A stretch of DNA of 35,454 bases, from assembly GCA_964468815.1 (NCBI GenBank), contig CAYXWN010000018.1, positions 1 to 35,454 on the forward strand, given 5' to 3'. The translations under genes were made by a program, and so were the position numbers. The DNA is from UMGS621 sp964468815 (lineage in GTDB: Bacteria; Bacillota; Clostridia; Christensenellales; Borkfalkiaceae). The notes under the pieces are model-generated. The model had not been told where the DNA came from. It saw nothing but the letters and a program-made list of their open reading frames with translations, and searched no databases. Positions 1 to 8,115 of the stretch are shown one piece after another (the first letter of the stretch is position 1; every line of letters starts with the position of its first letter).

Positions 1-8
1 ATCGAAAA

Positions 9-113
9 TCAAAACGCCGTAGCAAGTGTAAAGATAACGATAACGCTTAAAAACCCAAAGGCAAGCAAAGCAACGATAGTTGCAACAAAATTTTTAATTT
101 TGTTACGTTTCAA
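9..113 (-). CDS. possible 34-residue single-span membrane peptide
   Basis: A TTG-initiated frame encodes a basic start (KRNKIKN) followed by about 22 hydrophobic residues (VATIVALLAFGFLSVIVIFT) and a short end, which looks like a lone membrane segment or an isolated signal peptide. No ribosome binding site precedes the TTG, and the opposite strand carries a TATAAT at 117-122, so the stretch may simply be AT-rich spacer. I do not recognise a family. The call rests only on hydrophobic pattern. Confidence 0.2.
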   Translation of the reverse strand: MKRNKIKNFVATIVALLAFGFLSVIVIFTLATAF

Positions 114-177
114 TGTTATAATAGCATATTTATTTTAAGTTTGTCAAATCAAAAAGCATACTCAAACGGAGGCATAA

Positions 178-348
178 AAACGGAACTCGAAAAAAGACGG
201 CAAAATTTACACGGCGAGGGAAAACAAAAACTCGTGGACGCTTGAACTTATTATCGACAAAACAACGACTTCTTATAACGTTAAAAAAGCCGATTACCCT
301 ACTTTCGACGACTTAAAAGCGTTTATCGCTCAAAGTGATTTATTTTAG
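178..348 (+). pseudogene. decayed small mobile-element-type gene
   Basis: A frame with no usable start codon encodes about 56 residues beginning near KKDGKIYTARENKNSWTL and ending ADYPTFDDLKAFIAQSDLF. The strong amino-acid sense (Trp, a Lys-rich beginning and an acidic end) says this was once a real protein. Removing one A from the A-run at 190-195 joins it to an upstream frame KTELEK that starts at an ATA codon at 174-176, just after a GGAGG at 168-172. So it appears to have lost both its start codon and its reading frame. From memory, small proteins of this style sit in clostridial integrative elements next to short proteins starting MARSxxQ, as here. Family assignment is inference. Confidence 0.45.
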
Positions 349-359
349 AAGGTTTAACA

Positions 360-539
360 ATGGCAAGAAGTGAGACTCAAAAAGCCGCCGACGCACGTAC
401 GCAAAAAAATCAACGAAAAATACGAGCGTTTCGTATTCAATCTTTTGCCCGACGTATTCGTCGGGCAATTTCTATCAATCGTCTTTTTAAACATCGAGTT
501 TCATATCGCCGAATCGAATCCAACCTTTCTTGCGCATAA
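360..539 (+). pseudogene. truncated and frameshifted small element gene (MARSETQKAADA-type)
   Basis: An ATG at 360, preceded by AGAAGG at 346-351, opens with MARSETQKAADARTQK, typical of short accessory proteins of clostridial phages and integrative elements. After the A-run at 404-410 the frame turns into Arg-rich nonsense. Dropping one A instead gives KINEKYERFVFNL, a far more protein-like continuation. The sequence then runs into the hairpin at 447-466 and the 3' end of the convergent PTS gene, so the original 3' part is missing. With the preceding gene fragment (12 bases apart) this looks like the remains of a two-gene cassette. Confidence 0.45.
447..466 (-). terminator. hairpin downstream of PTS gene, weak terminator
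   Basis: GCCCGACG/CGTCGGGC forms a perfect 8-bp stem with a four-base loop, about 20 bases past the stop of the PTS permease. A good T-run is missing on the minus strand, so it may be a 3'-end stabiliser rather than a strong terminator. Confidence 0.4.
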
Positions 540-1719
540 ACCCGCTTACCCCTAAACTGATTGTGGCAGGTAAGATAAAAAACAAAAGCGCGACGCCGAT
601 ACCGAGCACCCAACCGTTTGTTCCTGCGTTCAAGGAAGAAGAAACCGTACTGAAAACGCCGACCAAACCGCTCGTTCCCATACCGCCGCCGGTCGCGTCG
701 CAATAAAGCCCGAACACGCAAGTCGAAAGCGGACCGCAGATCGCGCTCGCAATGATTTCCGGCAACATAATCGACGGTTTTTTCATGATATTCGGGATTT
801 GCAACATACTCGTTCCGATCCCCTGCGAAATAAGTCCGCCGACGCCGTTTTCCCGAAAGGACGTAACGGCAAAGCCGACCATGTGACAAGCACAGCCGAC
901 GGCAGCCGCGCCGCCTGCCAATAAAATCGCATTGACCTGAACGTCCGTCGAAGCGGCGTTCGTAAGAATCGGGGAAGCGACCGCTACCCAAATCGCGGCG
1001 CTCGAAGTCGGCATCGTCAAGAGGATTCCCATAATAACCGAAATGACGATTCCCATGACAAACGGCGTAATATTCGTTGCGATCGCGATTAAATTACCGA
1101 GTTGATTGATCAACCAAATAAACGGATACGCGACGTAAACGCCGATGAACGCCAATAACATCGAACCCAGCGGAATCAACAAAATATCCAATTTCGTTTT
1201 CCCTGCATACAGTTGAACGATTTCTACGACTAACATCGTAACCACGTACGATCCGATGGGGTTTCCGGGTGCGCCGACGCCGAATTTTGCACCGATGACC
1301 GCCATTCCGCCTCCACCGACGATCAATTGATCGGACCATGCTCCGATCAACCCTGCCACGGCGGACGAAAAGACCACCATCTTATTGTGTCCGAGCGCGT
1401 GCGCGATTCCGACTCCGATCCCCGCGCCCATCAACGCTTTTGCCAAATTCGCTATCGCGAGCAAAGTGTTCCCTAAATAATTATCGCCGATCCAACCGGC
1501 AATTTGCGCCAAGATTGTTCCGGCGATCAACGTAACGAACAGTCCTTGCGCCATGCCCGAAAACGCAGTGATAAAATAGCGTTTGGGAAGACTTTTCCAA
1601 TAACGGACAAAGCGCGATTTTTTTGTCGTTTTTTCCGATTCGCTTTCCGCAAGCAAAGAGGTCTGTTTTTCCGAATCCTCGGAAGATGCAAGTGTTTCGG
1701 GGGATTTTTTTTCTTTCAT
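487..1719 (-). CDS. PTS EIIC-type sugar permease (PTS_EIIC_2 family)
   Basis: A 410-residue integral membrane protein with a charged, Ser/Glu/Lys-rich cytoplasmic N-terminus (residues 1-45) and then about ten hydrophobic segments rich in Gly and Ala. Sequences such as MGAGIGVGIAHALGHNK, GAPGNPIGSYV and LLTMPTSSAAIWVA match the stand-alone EIIC family PF13303. It would move a sugar across the membrane with phosphorylation by PEP-dependent IIA/IIB proteins, but no IIA or IIB domain is fused or encoded nearby, so the partners and the substrate are unknown. Its ATG overlaps the TGA of the metallophosphoesterase (ATGA), indicating translational coupling. Family call is firm; transport activity is inferred. 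Confidence 0.85.
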   Translation of the reverse strand: MKEKKSPETLASSEDSEKQTSLLAESESEKTTKKSRFVRYWKSLPKRYFITAFSGMAQGLFVTLIAGTILAQIAGWIGDNYLGNTLLAIANLAKALMGAGIGVGIAHALGHNKMVVFSSAVAGLIGAWSDQLIVGGGGMAVIGAKFGVGAPGNPIGSYVVTMLVVEIVQLYAGKTKLDILLIPLGSMLLAFIGVYVAYPFIWLINQLGNLIAIATNITPFVMGIVISVIMGILLTMPTSSAAIWVAVASPILTNAASTDVQVNAILLAGGAAAVGCACHMVGFAVTSFRENGVGGLISQGIGTSMLQIPNIMKKPSIMLPEIIASAICGPLSTCVFGLYCDATGGGMGTSGLVGVFSTVSSSLNAGTNGWVLGIGVALLFFILPATISLGVSGFMRKKGWIRFGDMKLDV

Positions 1720-2414
1720 AATATAAGCTCCGTTAATTGATTGTCCGCTAAATCACAAGACGTGAGATAATACGTTACGCCGTTGCGGAAAACTTGCCGA
1801 TCGGCGCGCACGTCTTTCCCGTGAAGATGCCCGTAGACGACTGCGTTCGCGCCTGTCTGCTCGAAAAGTTCGGTAAACAGCGAACTTTCCCTCTTCACGT
1901 TAAAGGGCGGATAATGAATCATGACAACCAACTTGTCCCCCTCGTTTCTGATTCGCTCCGCCGCCAAAAGAGATAAGCGAAGCCGCTCCGCCTCTCTTTT
2001 ATACAGTTTTTCATCCGTTTCCGAAAAATCGGGAGAGCCGGGCACGCTCCAACCGCGAGAGCCGCAGACGATCACGTTGCCGAATTTTATCGCATCGTTT
2101 TGCAGCGCGTAGACGTTTTCCGCCAACCGATCGCGCAAGCGCGAAATGCTCTTCCACCAATAATCGTGATTGCCTCGGATCAAAACTTTTTCCCCTTTTA
2201 AGGGCGTAAATTCTTCCATATCGTAAAGTGCTTCGTCCAAATCCATTGCCCAACTGGTATCCCCCCCGATCAAGACGACATCTTCTTCCGATACTTTTTT
2301 CCCCCAATCCGCCTTGATTTTATCTAAATACCCGATCCATTTTCCACCGAACACTTCCATCGGTTTGTCGGACGTCCGTGAAATATGTAGATCGCTGATC
2401 GCAAAAATTTTCAA
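1716..2414 (-). CDS. calcineurin-like metallophosphoesterase
   Basis: A 232-residue phosphoesterase with the five metal-binding blocks in order: D-x-H (ISDLHIS), GGDTSWA, RGNHDYWW, a histidine in MIHYPPF and YGHLHG. The substrate is unknown; relatives act on phosphodiesters or nucleotides. I chose the TTG at 2414 because AAGGGGG lies about seven bases upstream and the protein then begins directly at KIFAISDLH. The promoter at 2440-2468 places the transcript start near 2433, which excludes the longer frame. It is the first gene of a pair with the PTS permease. Confidence 0.85.
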   Translation of the reverse strand: MKIFAISDLHISRTSDKPMEVFGGKWIGYLDKIKADWGKKVSEEDVVLIGGDTSWAMDLDEALYDMEEFTPLKGEKVLIRGNHDYWWKSISRLRDRLAENVYALQNDAIKFGNVIVCGSRGWSVPGSPDFSETDEKLYKREAERLRLSLLAAERIRNEGDKLVVMIHYPPFNVKRESSLFTELFEQTGANAVVYGHLHGKDVRADRQVFRNGVTYYLTSCDLADNQLTELIL

Positions 2415-2439
2415 GGCGTTCCCCCTTCTTTTTTCTTTT

Positions 2440-2468
2440 ATTTTACCACAATCAAAGTTTTCAAGCAA
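2440..2468 (-). promoter_or_regulatory. sigma-A-type promoter of metallophosphoesterase/PTS unit
   Basis: On the minus strand TTGCTT (2468-2463) and TAAAAT (2445-2440) are separated by 17 bases, giving a start site about 20 bases ahead of the TTG start codon. Confidence 0.65.
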
Positions 2469-2470
2469 CT

Positions 2471-2508
2471 AAAAAAGGGGATCGCAACGGCAATCCCCTC
2501 TTTTTTTC
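2471..2508 (-). terminator. strong, possibly bidirectional terminator
   Basis: AGGGGAT/ATCCCCT stem (2476-2482 with 2493-2499) flanked by an A-run on one side and a T-run on the other, so it has a U-tract in either direction. It lies directly after the stop codon at 2511 and ends the clostridial hypothetical gene. Confidence 0.85.
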
Positions 2509-2510
2509 GG

Positions 2511-3146
2511 TTACGACTGCGGATAAATCGGAAGTTCGAAAAATCCGGCACAAATTTCTTGCGAGTAATTTTGGCAAGGCGGAATGGCGCAATAGCCGTA
2601 AGACGGAACGAGAAGTTCTACTTCCATCACGATTTTCAAGATAACCGTCGAACAACCGTTCACGGTAAATTGCCCCTCTCCCGTATAAGTTCCCTCTGCG
2701 GAAACCATCGAAACGACCGCTTCCACCTCGTAAGGCATGATCGACGGTGCAGGCACGCATAAAATAACGTCTTTCGTTACGGTAAACGAAGAGGTCGCAA
2801 CGCCCTCGACGCCGTTTGCGTCCGTGTACGCGACGGTTACGGGAATGGTCACGTCCGCGCGCACGCGCGCATTGTTGGGCTTATCTGCGATCGGATCAAT
2901 CAACAGATTGGAGATCGTTCCCCTTGCGGTCGTGCTTCTCGCGCTGATAAAGGTAAGCGGATATGTAGGATTCGCCGGGGTAAAGTCGGTCAGATTCAGC
3001 ACGATCCCCGTCAACTGTTGCTGTTGCATACAGGCGTCGAACACCTTTTTCGCCTGAATACAAACTTTTTCACAAAGCCCGTTCAACGGATTGCCCGTAA
3101 TCTGCCCCGGACATCTGTCCGATTGGAAGTTACAAAAAAAAGACAT
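2511..3146 (-). CDS. clostridial hypothetical protein with Cys-rich N-terminus
   Basis: A 211-residue soluble protein without signal peptide. The start at 3146 has GGAGGAG five bases upstream; the open frame extends further without support. The N-terminus (MSFFCNFQSDRCPGQITGNP, then LCEKVCIQAKKVFDACMQQQ) has four cysteines and recalls a group of clostridial proteins of unknown role with a 'CxKVCIQxKKVFDAC' signature. The middle (about 60-160) is Thr/Val-rich and beta-strand-like, and the end is Cys- and Pro-containing. A spore-coat or exosporium role would fit the composition but nothing here proves it. The gene stands alone between two terminators. Confidence 0.75.
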   Translation of the reverse strand: MSFFCNFQSDRCPGQITGNPLNGLCEKVCIQAKKVFDACMQQQQLTGIVLNLTDFTPANPTYPLTFISARSTTARGTISNLLIDPIADKPNNARVRADVTIPVTVAYTDANGVEGVATSSFTVTKDVILCVPAPSIMPYEVEAVVSMVSAEGTYTGEGQFTVNGCSTVILKIVMEVELLVPSYGYCAIPPCQNYSQEICAGFFELPIYPQS

Positions 3147-3371
3147 ATTTCTCCTCCTTTCTTTCTTATCCGAAAGTTCTTCGCGCATTCCGCGCTTCTT
3201 TGGTATTACCGACGGGACGGCGGGGCGCGCTTTATACTTTCCTATATTTTTATATATGCAAGGTGAGGCGCTTTATGCTACTCCGTCAAGTGCAATTTTC
3301 CGTAATCTCGATAAAAACGCCGTTTTTAAGAAAAATAATTCAACGCGCAAACCAACAATTTTTCACACAGC

Positions 3372-3398
3372 AAAAAAGCGCGAAGATTGTTCGCGCTT
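3372..3398 (-). terminator. terminator of the holA-to-malic-enzyme operon
   Basis: A perfect 9-bp stem AAGCGCGAA/TTCGCGCTT (3376-3384 with 3390-3398) with a 5-base loop, followed on the minus strand by six U residues. It lies about 30 bases after the malic enzyme stop codon. Confidence 0.9.
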
Positions 3399-3427
3399 CT
3401 TGAATGATAAATCTTAATTTTTCACCG

Positions 3428-4606
3428 TTAAATTCTGTTAACGCCCGTTTTAATCGCGGCTTCCCTGACCGCTTTCGCAACCGTTTTGCCCACGCGCTGA
3501 TCAAACGCATACGGCAAAATATAGTCGGGGTTCAATTCCTCATCCGAAACAAGAGATGCAATCGCGTAAGCCGCGGCGATCTTCATCTCCTCGTTGATAT
3601 CCGTCGCACGCACGTCTAACGCGCCGCGGAAGATTCCCGGGAACGCCAAGACGTTGTTGATTTGATTCGGGAAATCGCTTCTGCCCGTACCGACGACCGC
3701 CGCTCCGGCTTCTTTTGCGAGATCGGGCATGATTTCGGGAACGGGATTCGCCATCGGCATGACGATTGCCCCCGGATTCATGGTCTTGATCATCTCTTGC
3801 GTTAAAACTCCCGGCGAACTGACACCGACAAAGATATCCGAACCCTTGACCGCATCCGCAAGCGTGCCCTTTTTATGCGATCTGTTCGAGAACGCGGCGA
3901 TTTCCTGCTTAGCAGGCGTCAATCCCTCGTTGCCCTCGCAGATGATTCCCTTACGGTCGCACATAATAACGTCTTTTACGCCGAGCGACAAAAAGAGTTT
4001 CGCAATCGCAACGCCGGCAGCGCCTGCGCCGCTGAACGCAACCGTAATATCTTTCCATTCTTTTTTGACGATCTTCAACGCGTTGATACAAGCCGCGATA
4101 CAAACGACGGCTGTTCCGTGCTGGTCGTCGTGGAACACGGGAATATCTACTTCGGGATCTTCCTTTAAGCGGCGTTCGATCTCAAAACAACGGGGCGCGG
4201 AAATGTCTTCCAAATTAACGCCGCCGAAACTGCCTGCCAAAAGTTTTACCGTCTTGACGATATCGTCCACATCCTTACTGCGAACGCAAAGCGGAATGGC
4301 ATCTACGTCGCCGAACGTCTTAAAGAGAACACACTTTCCCTCCATGACGGGCATACCGGCTTCCGGACCGATATCCCCCAATCCCAAAACTGCCGTGCCG
4401 TCCGTTACGACCGCAACGGTATTCCAACGACGAGTCAATTCAAACGATTTGCTGTAATCTTTTTGAATTTCCAAACAGGGTTGCGCGACACCCGGCGTAT
4501 AAGCAAGAGAAAGATCCGTCTTATCCTTAACCTCTACGCGGGAAATCATTTCAACTTTCCCTTTCCACTCTGCATGCTTTTTTAACGATTCTTTTGCGTA
4601 ATCCAT
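3428..4606 (-). CDS. NAD(P)-dependent malic enzyme
   Basis: A 392-residue short bacterial malic enzyme, which decarboxylates malate to pyruvate with reduction of NAD(P). Visible features are the N-terminal malic domain with AYTPGVAQPC, TDGTAVLGLGDIGP and the metal/substrate region VFHDDQHGTA, then a Rossmann domain with FSGAGAAGVAIAKL (about 190-205) and MANPVPEI near 285. The ATG has GGAGG upstream. It is the last gene of the cluster, 23 bases after lysC, and links malate/pyruvate supply with aspartate metabolism. Cofactor preference cannot be read with certainty; short clostridial forms usually use NAD. Confidence 0.93.
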   Translation of the reverse strand: MDYAKESLKKHAEWKGKVEMISRVEVKDKTDLSLAYTPGVAQPCLEIQKDYSKSFELTRRWNTVAVVTDGTAVLGLGDIGPEAGMPVMEGKCVLFKTFGDVDAIPLCVRSKDVDDIVKTVKLLAGSFGGVNLEDISAPRCFEIERRLKEDPEVDIPVFHDDQHGTAVVCIAACINALKIVKKEWKDITVAFSGAGAAGVAIAKLFLSLGVKDVIMCDRKGIICEGNEGLTPAKQEIAAFSNRSHKKGTLADAVKGSDIFVGVSSPGVLTQEMIKTMNPGAIVMPMANPVPEIMPDLAKEAGAAVVGTGRSDFPNQINNVLAFPGIFRGALDVRATDINEEMKIAAAYAIASLVSDEELNPDYILPYAFDQRVGKTVAKAVREAAIKTGVNRI

Positions 4607-4629
4607 ACTTTGTATTCCTCCGATTTATT

Positions 4630-5955
4630 CTATGCTTCACCGACAAATTCGCGATAAATGCATTTAATACATTTTTCATAGTCGCTGTTCGCGACGCCGA
4701 CGATGATGTTAAGTTCGCTGGAACCTTGATCAATCATCAAAATATTGATATTGTCCTTTGCAAGCGCGTTAAATAAACGAGCGGCGACGCCTGCCTTTCG
4801 CGCCATACCGTGCCCGACGGTAGCAACCAACGAGATATTCTCGATGACGTGTACGTAATCGGGATTTACACTTTCCCTAATTTCCGAAACGACGTCGGAC
4901 AAAACGCCGCCCGAAAGTTCGTCCGAACCGACGACGATCGAAAGTGTATCAATCCCCGTCGGAACGTGTTCGACGCAGATTCCGTAATGTTCCAATACCG
5001 AAAGCACCTTGCGGATAAAGCCGACTTCGGCGTTCATCATGGACTTTTCAATAAAGATAACCGTAAAATTCTTGCGCCCTGCAACGCCCGTAATGACGTC
5101 TTTTCCACTATATTTTTCAATGGGGACGATCATTGTTCCCTCGTCTTGGGGATCGAACGTGTTTTTTACGTTGATGGGGATTCTTCCTTTCATGACGGGA
5201 AAAATCGACTCCGCATGTAACACAGAAGCCCCCATATACGAAAGTTCTCGCAATTCTTTATACGTAATGGTGCGAATCCGTTTCGGATTTTCCACGATAC
5301 GCGGATCACAGAATAAAAACCCGGAAACATCCGTCCAATTTTCGTATAATTTCGACTCTACGCCGCGTGCGATGATCGCGCCCGTAATATCGCTTCCGCC
5401 GCGCGAAAAAGTGACGATCTTTCCCAACGAATTTTTTCCGTAAAATCCCGGAATAACCGCGCGCTCCGCGTTTAATTTCGTCTTGATCTTGTCGTTTGTA
5501 TACGCCTCGTTCAAAACGTTGCCGCTATCAAAACGGATCAGATCCGCCGCGTCTACAAACTCATATCCCAAAAGCGCGGCAAACACGACCGCAGAGAGAT
5601 ACTCTCCCCGAGAAGCCGCAAAATCGGGCGTATCCGCATTTTCTTCGATTCCGCGCTCTGCCGCGTCTAAATATTCGCCGATTGCCAAGGAAAGTCCCAA
5701 TTCGTTCACGATCGCGGTAAAACGGTCGCGAACGGGGCGGAACGCTTCCTTACAACTTCCGGTACGAACAACGGCATCGTGGCACGCGTATAAAAGATCG
5801 GTGATCTTCGTATCCTCTTTGCTTCTCTTGCCCGGCGCGGAAACAACCACGTAACGACGGCGTTCGTCCGCCTTTACGATCTCCGCCGCCTGTAACATTG
5901 CTTTGGCGTCCGCCATGGACGTACCGCCGAATTTACAAACGTATTTTTCCGTCAT
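4630..5955 (-). CDS. lysC: aspartate kinase
   Basis: A 441-residue monofunctional aspartokinase, making aspartyl phosphate for lysine, threonine, methionine and diaminopimelate. The N-terminal kinase domain has KFGGTSMADA (about 8-17) and SRGGSDITGA (about 184-193). Two ACT domains follow (about 305-375, with KSMMNAEVGFIRKVL, and 380-441, with GHGMARKAGVAARLF and IDQGSSELNIIVGV), so feedback inhibition by an amino acid is expected. No homoserine dehydrogenase domain is fused. Its ATG overlaps the stop of the DUF1015 gene by four bases. Confidence 0.95.
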   Translation of the reverse strand: MTEKYVCKFGGTSMADAKAMLQAAEIVKADERRRYVVVSAPGKRSKEDTKITDLLYACHDAVVRTGSCKEAFRPVRDRFTAIVNELGLSLAIGEYLDAAERGIEENADTPDFAASRGEYLSAVVFAALLGYEFVDAADLIRFDSGNVLNEAYTNDKIKTKLNAERAVIPGFYGKNSLGKIVTFSRGGSDITGAIIARGVESKLYENWTDVSGFLFCDPRIVENPKRIRTITYKELRELSYMGASVLHAESIFPVMKGRIPINVKNTFDPQDEGTMIVPIEKYSGKDVITGVAGRKNFTVIFIEKSMMNAEVGFIRKVLSVLEHYGICVEHVPTGIDTLSIVVGSDELSGGVLSDVVSEIRESVNPDYVHVIENISLVATVGHGMARKAGVAARLFNALAKDNINILMIDQGSSELNIIVGVANSDYEKCIKCIYREFVGEA

Positions 5956-7172
5956 AATCGAATCCTCTTTCCCTCGACGTAATATCTTTTTTCAACCGCT
6001 TCTCCCATGGAAAAGGTCTTTTTGGGCAACGCGCCGTATTTCGCCGCGAACGGAAACAGTTCTTCCTTTTTCAACGTTTCCAAAAGTACGGCGACGGACG
6101 TATTGTCCCCGTCAACTAACGAGCAAACGGCTTGCTCGCCGTGTACGTAATCCACCGTGCCGCCGTGTTCGGCAAGATACCCCTCGATAAAGGAATCCAA
6201 CGTACGAATGGTCTGCGGCAAGGCGCAATCGACCGTTTTTACACGCATTTCTCCGTTATAAACCCGATAATTGCCCGAAACCGCGGCAAGTAATTTCTCG
6301 ATAAACACATTCCGATCGACACCCTTGACGTATCGGTGAATGGGCTCGAAACAAATGCCGTCGTCATATAAATTCACGATTTCGACAAGCGCGTATCGCG
6401 CCGGGTGCTCCGCCCCGTCCGAAAGCGTTTCTTTCACGTTATTCCAATGCGCCTTTGCGGTTGCGAGAGAATGATTCCCGTCCCCTACCGCAAATAAAAA
6501 TCCGCTCGGATCGCCGTATTTTTCCGTCATGCGCTCGGGCGCAGCCAATCGCTCGAACGCGGCAATCGTATCGTTGACGGCTTGTCCCGTAATATGCCAC
6601 CCGACGAGATGGCCGCCACCCATGTTAAGATCGAAATCGTATACTTTACGGAACGTATCGCGGCGATCGTATAACGATTCGATAATCCCTTTCCGTTCAT
6701 CGTCCGACAAAAGCATGACGTGCGGAAGTTCGATCGGCGCGTCCTTGCGGATCGCAAGGCGGGGCGGAATACGGGACTCGATCGTCCCCTCCGTAGCGCG
6801 AATCAAGGATTTTGTCCCGACACGGTAATCGTAGCACTCCAAATCGACCGCGGCGACAAGTCCCAATCGACGCGCGCGATACGGCGTGGAGCGTTCCACC
6901 AAAATAAAGCCCTCTTCCAACGTTTCAAAGACGCCCTCGGAAAGATATCCGTCCATAAAGGCGTTAATCTCCTCCGCTCGCTCAGTCACGTTCCCGTCCA
7001 AATACAATTCGGGAAGAACCATGCGGAGCGTGGACGGCGCAGTTTGGACGTACGCATCCAGCTTTTCCCAATATTCGGGTTGCGAAGTAAATTGATCGCA
7101 AGCGACGACCGCCCACTTTTCCCATTCCGGATTCCGCGGCAACAAGATCCGCGGCGCTTTCAACGCACCCAT
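5952..7172 (-). CDS. DUF1015 family protein
   Basis: A 406-residue cytoplasmic protein of the DUF1015 family, recognised from the opening PRILLPRNPEWEKWAVVACDQ, the central GGGHLVGWHITG and the signature FAVGDGNHSLATAKAHW. In relatives this last block is often DGHHR-like; here it is DGNHS. The biochemical role is not established; the family is often found next to amino-acid genes, as with lysC here. The ATG shares one base with the stop of the preceding 35-residue peptide (TGATG), and its own stop overlaps the lysC start, so both junctions look translationally coupled. Confidence 0.85.
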   Translation of the reverse strand: MGALKAPRILLPRNPEWEKWAVVACDQFTSQPEYWEKLDAYVQTAPSTLRMVLPELYLDGNVTERAEEINAFMDGYLSEGVFETLEEGFILVERSTPYRARRLGLVAAVDLECYDYRVGTKSLIRATEGTIESRIPPRLAIRKDAPIELPHVMLLSDDERKGIIESLYDRRDTFRKVYDFDLNMGGGHLVGWHITGQAVNDTIAAFERLAAPERMTEKYGDPSGFLFAVGDGNHSLATAKAHWNNVKETLSDGAEHPARYALVEIVNLYDDGICFEPIHRYVKGVDRNVFIEKLLAAVSGNYRVYNGEMRVKTVDCALPQTIRTLDSFIEGYLAEHGGTVDYVHGEQAVCSLVDGDNTSVAVLLETLKKEELFPFAAKYGALPKKTFSMGEAVEKRYYVEGKRIRL

Positions 7173-7279
7173 CAGAACAGCACCACGATGAACGTGAGGA
7201 TCGCAAGCAACAACGCGAGCAATTTTAAGCCGATATTGCCGAATAAAATTTCTTTAACGCTTTTTCTGTTTTTCTTCAT
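7172..7279 (-). CDS. 35-residue membrane peptide, CdaR/YbbR N-terminus-like
   Basis: A small gene too short for usual callers: a basic start (MKKNRKSVKEIL) followed by FGNIGLKLLALLLAILTF and IVVLF, i.e. one membrane span. AAGGAG lies about seven bases before its ATG and overlaps the cdaA stop, and its own stop overlaps the DUF1015 start. The hydrophobic block closely resembles the membrane anchor that begins CdaR (YbbR), the regulator normally encoded right after cdaA, but the extracellular YbbR domains are absent. The gene's reality is well supported by coupling and ribosome site; identity as a CdaR remnant or functional substitute is inference. Confidence 0.7.
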   Translation of the reverse strand: MKKNRKSVKEILFGNIGLKLLALLLAILTFIVVLF

Positions 7280-7288
7280 GCCGACTCC

Positions 7289-8104
7289 TTAAAATTTCCC
7301 CATATCCTGCCAATAAAAACGCTTTAACGTAGTTCTTAACATTTCCGTATCGGCATAACGCTTCATCTTACCTGCCGTAACGACCGAAATAATACCCGTT
7401 TCTTCGGACACGATCAATACGGTCACGTCAATCAACTCCGTAATACCGATCGCCGCACGGTGGCGCGTTCCCAGATCTTTGGGAATGTTTTCCGCCTCGG
7501 AAATCGGTAAAAAACAGCCTGCGGCGACGATTTTCGTTCCGCTTACAATCATAGCACCGTCGTGAAGAGGCGCTTTCGGGATAAAGATCCCCTCGATCAG
7601 TTCGGCGGAAATATCCGAATTTAAGCGCGTTCCGCTCTCTAAAATCTGCGTCGGGATATTTTCGTTGGACAAGACGATCAACGCGCCGATATCGTTTTTC
7701 GACATCGCCTGTAACGCCTTGATTATTTCATCCGAACAACGAAGGGCTTCTTCCTCGTTGATCGAACGGTCCTTTTCCTCCGCGCGCATACTCGTTTTCA
7801 TAAATACTTTGCGGCGAATTTCTTGCGCGTAGACAAGCGAAACAAAGCACAAAAACAAGGTCGGAACTAAAATAAAGACGCTTCCGTTTACCGTTCCTCC
7901 CGCTAATATCACGATCAATGCAGTCGCAAAAAAGACGCATAAAAAAATGTTGACGATGAGCATTGCGTTGTTGTTCTTCAAAAAGCGGAACAACTGATAA
8001 TAGACCGCCGTAAACACCGAGATCGCAATCAATGCGGCGAGAACAAACGGCCATTCCGCAAAATGTGTAAAAATTTCCGAAAACCGATTCAATATCGCTT
8101 CCAT
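7289..8104 (-). CDS. cdaA: diadenylate cyclase (c-di-AMP synthase)
   Basis: A 271-residue CdaA/DacA. Three membrane spans fill residues 15-95, followed by the DAC domain with the catalytic DGA (182-184, in LHDGAMIV) and RHR (214-216, in GTRHRAAIG). It condenses two ATP into cyclic di-AMP, which controls potassium and osmolyte transport and cell-wall homeostasis. In most Firmicutes it is followed by cdaR and glmM; here only a 35-residue membrane peptide follows, then DUF1015 and lysC. The start is ATG with AGAGGA upstream, 11 bases after the holA stop, so both are co-transcribed. Confidence 0.95.
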   Translation of the reverse strand: MEAILNRFSEIFTHFAEWPFVLAALIAISVFTAVYYQLFRFLKNNNAMLIVNIFLCVFFATALIVILAGGTVNGSVFILVPTLFLCFVSLVYAQEIRRKVFMKTSMRAEEKDRSINEEEALRCSDEIIKALQAMSKNDIGALIVLSNENIPTQILESGTRLNSDISAELIEGIFIPKAPLHDGAMIVSGTKIVAAGCFLPISEAENIPKDLGTRHRAAIGITELIDVTVLIVSEETGIISVVTAGKMKRYADTEMLRTTLKRFYWQDMGKF

Positions 8105-8115
8105 AAAAAATCCTC

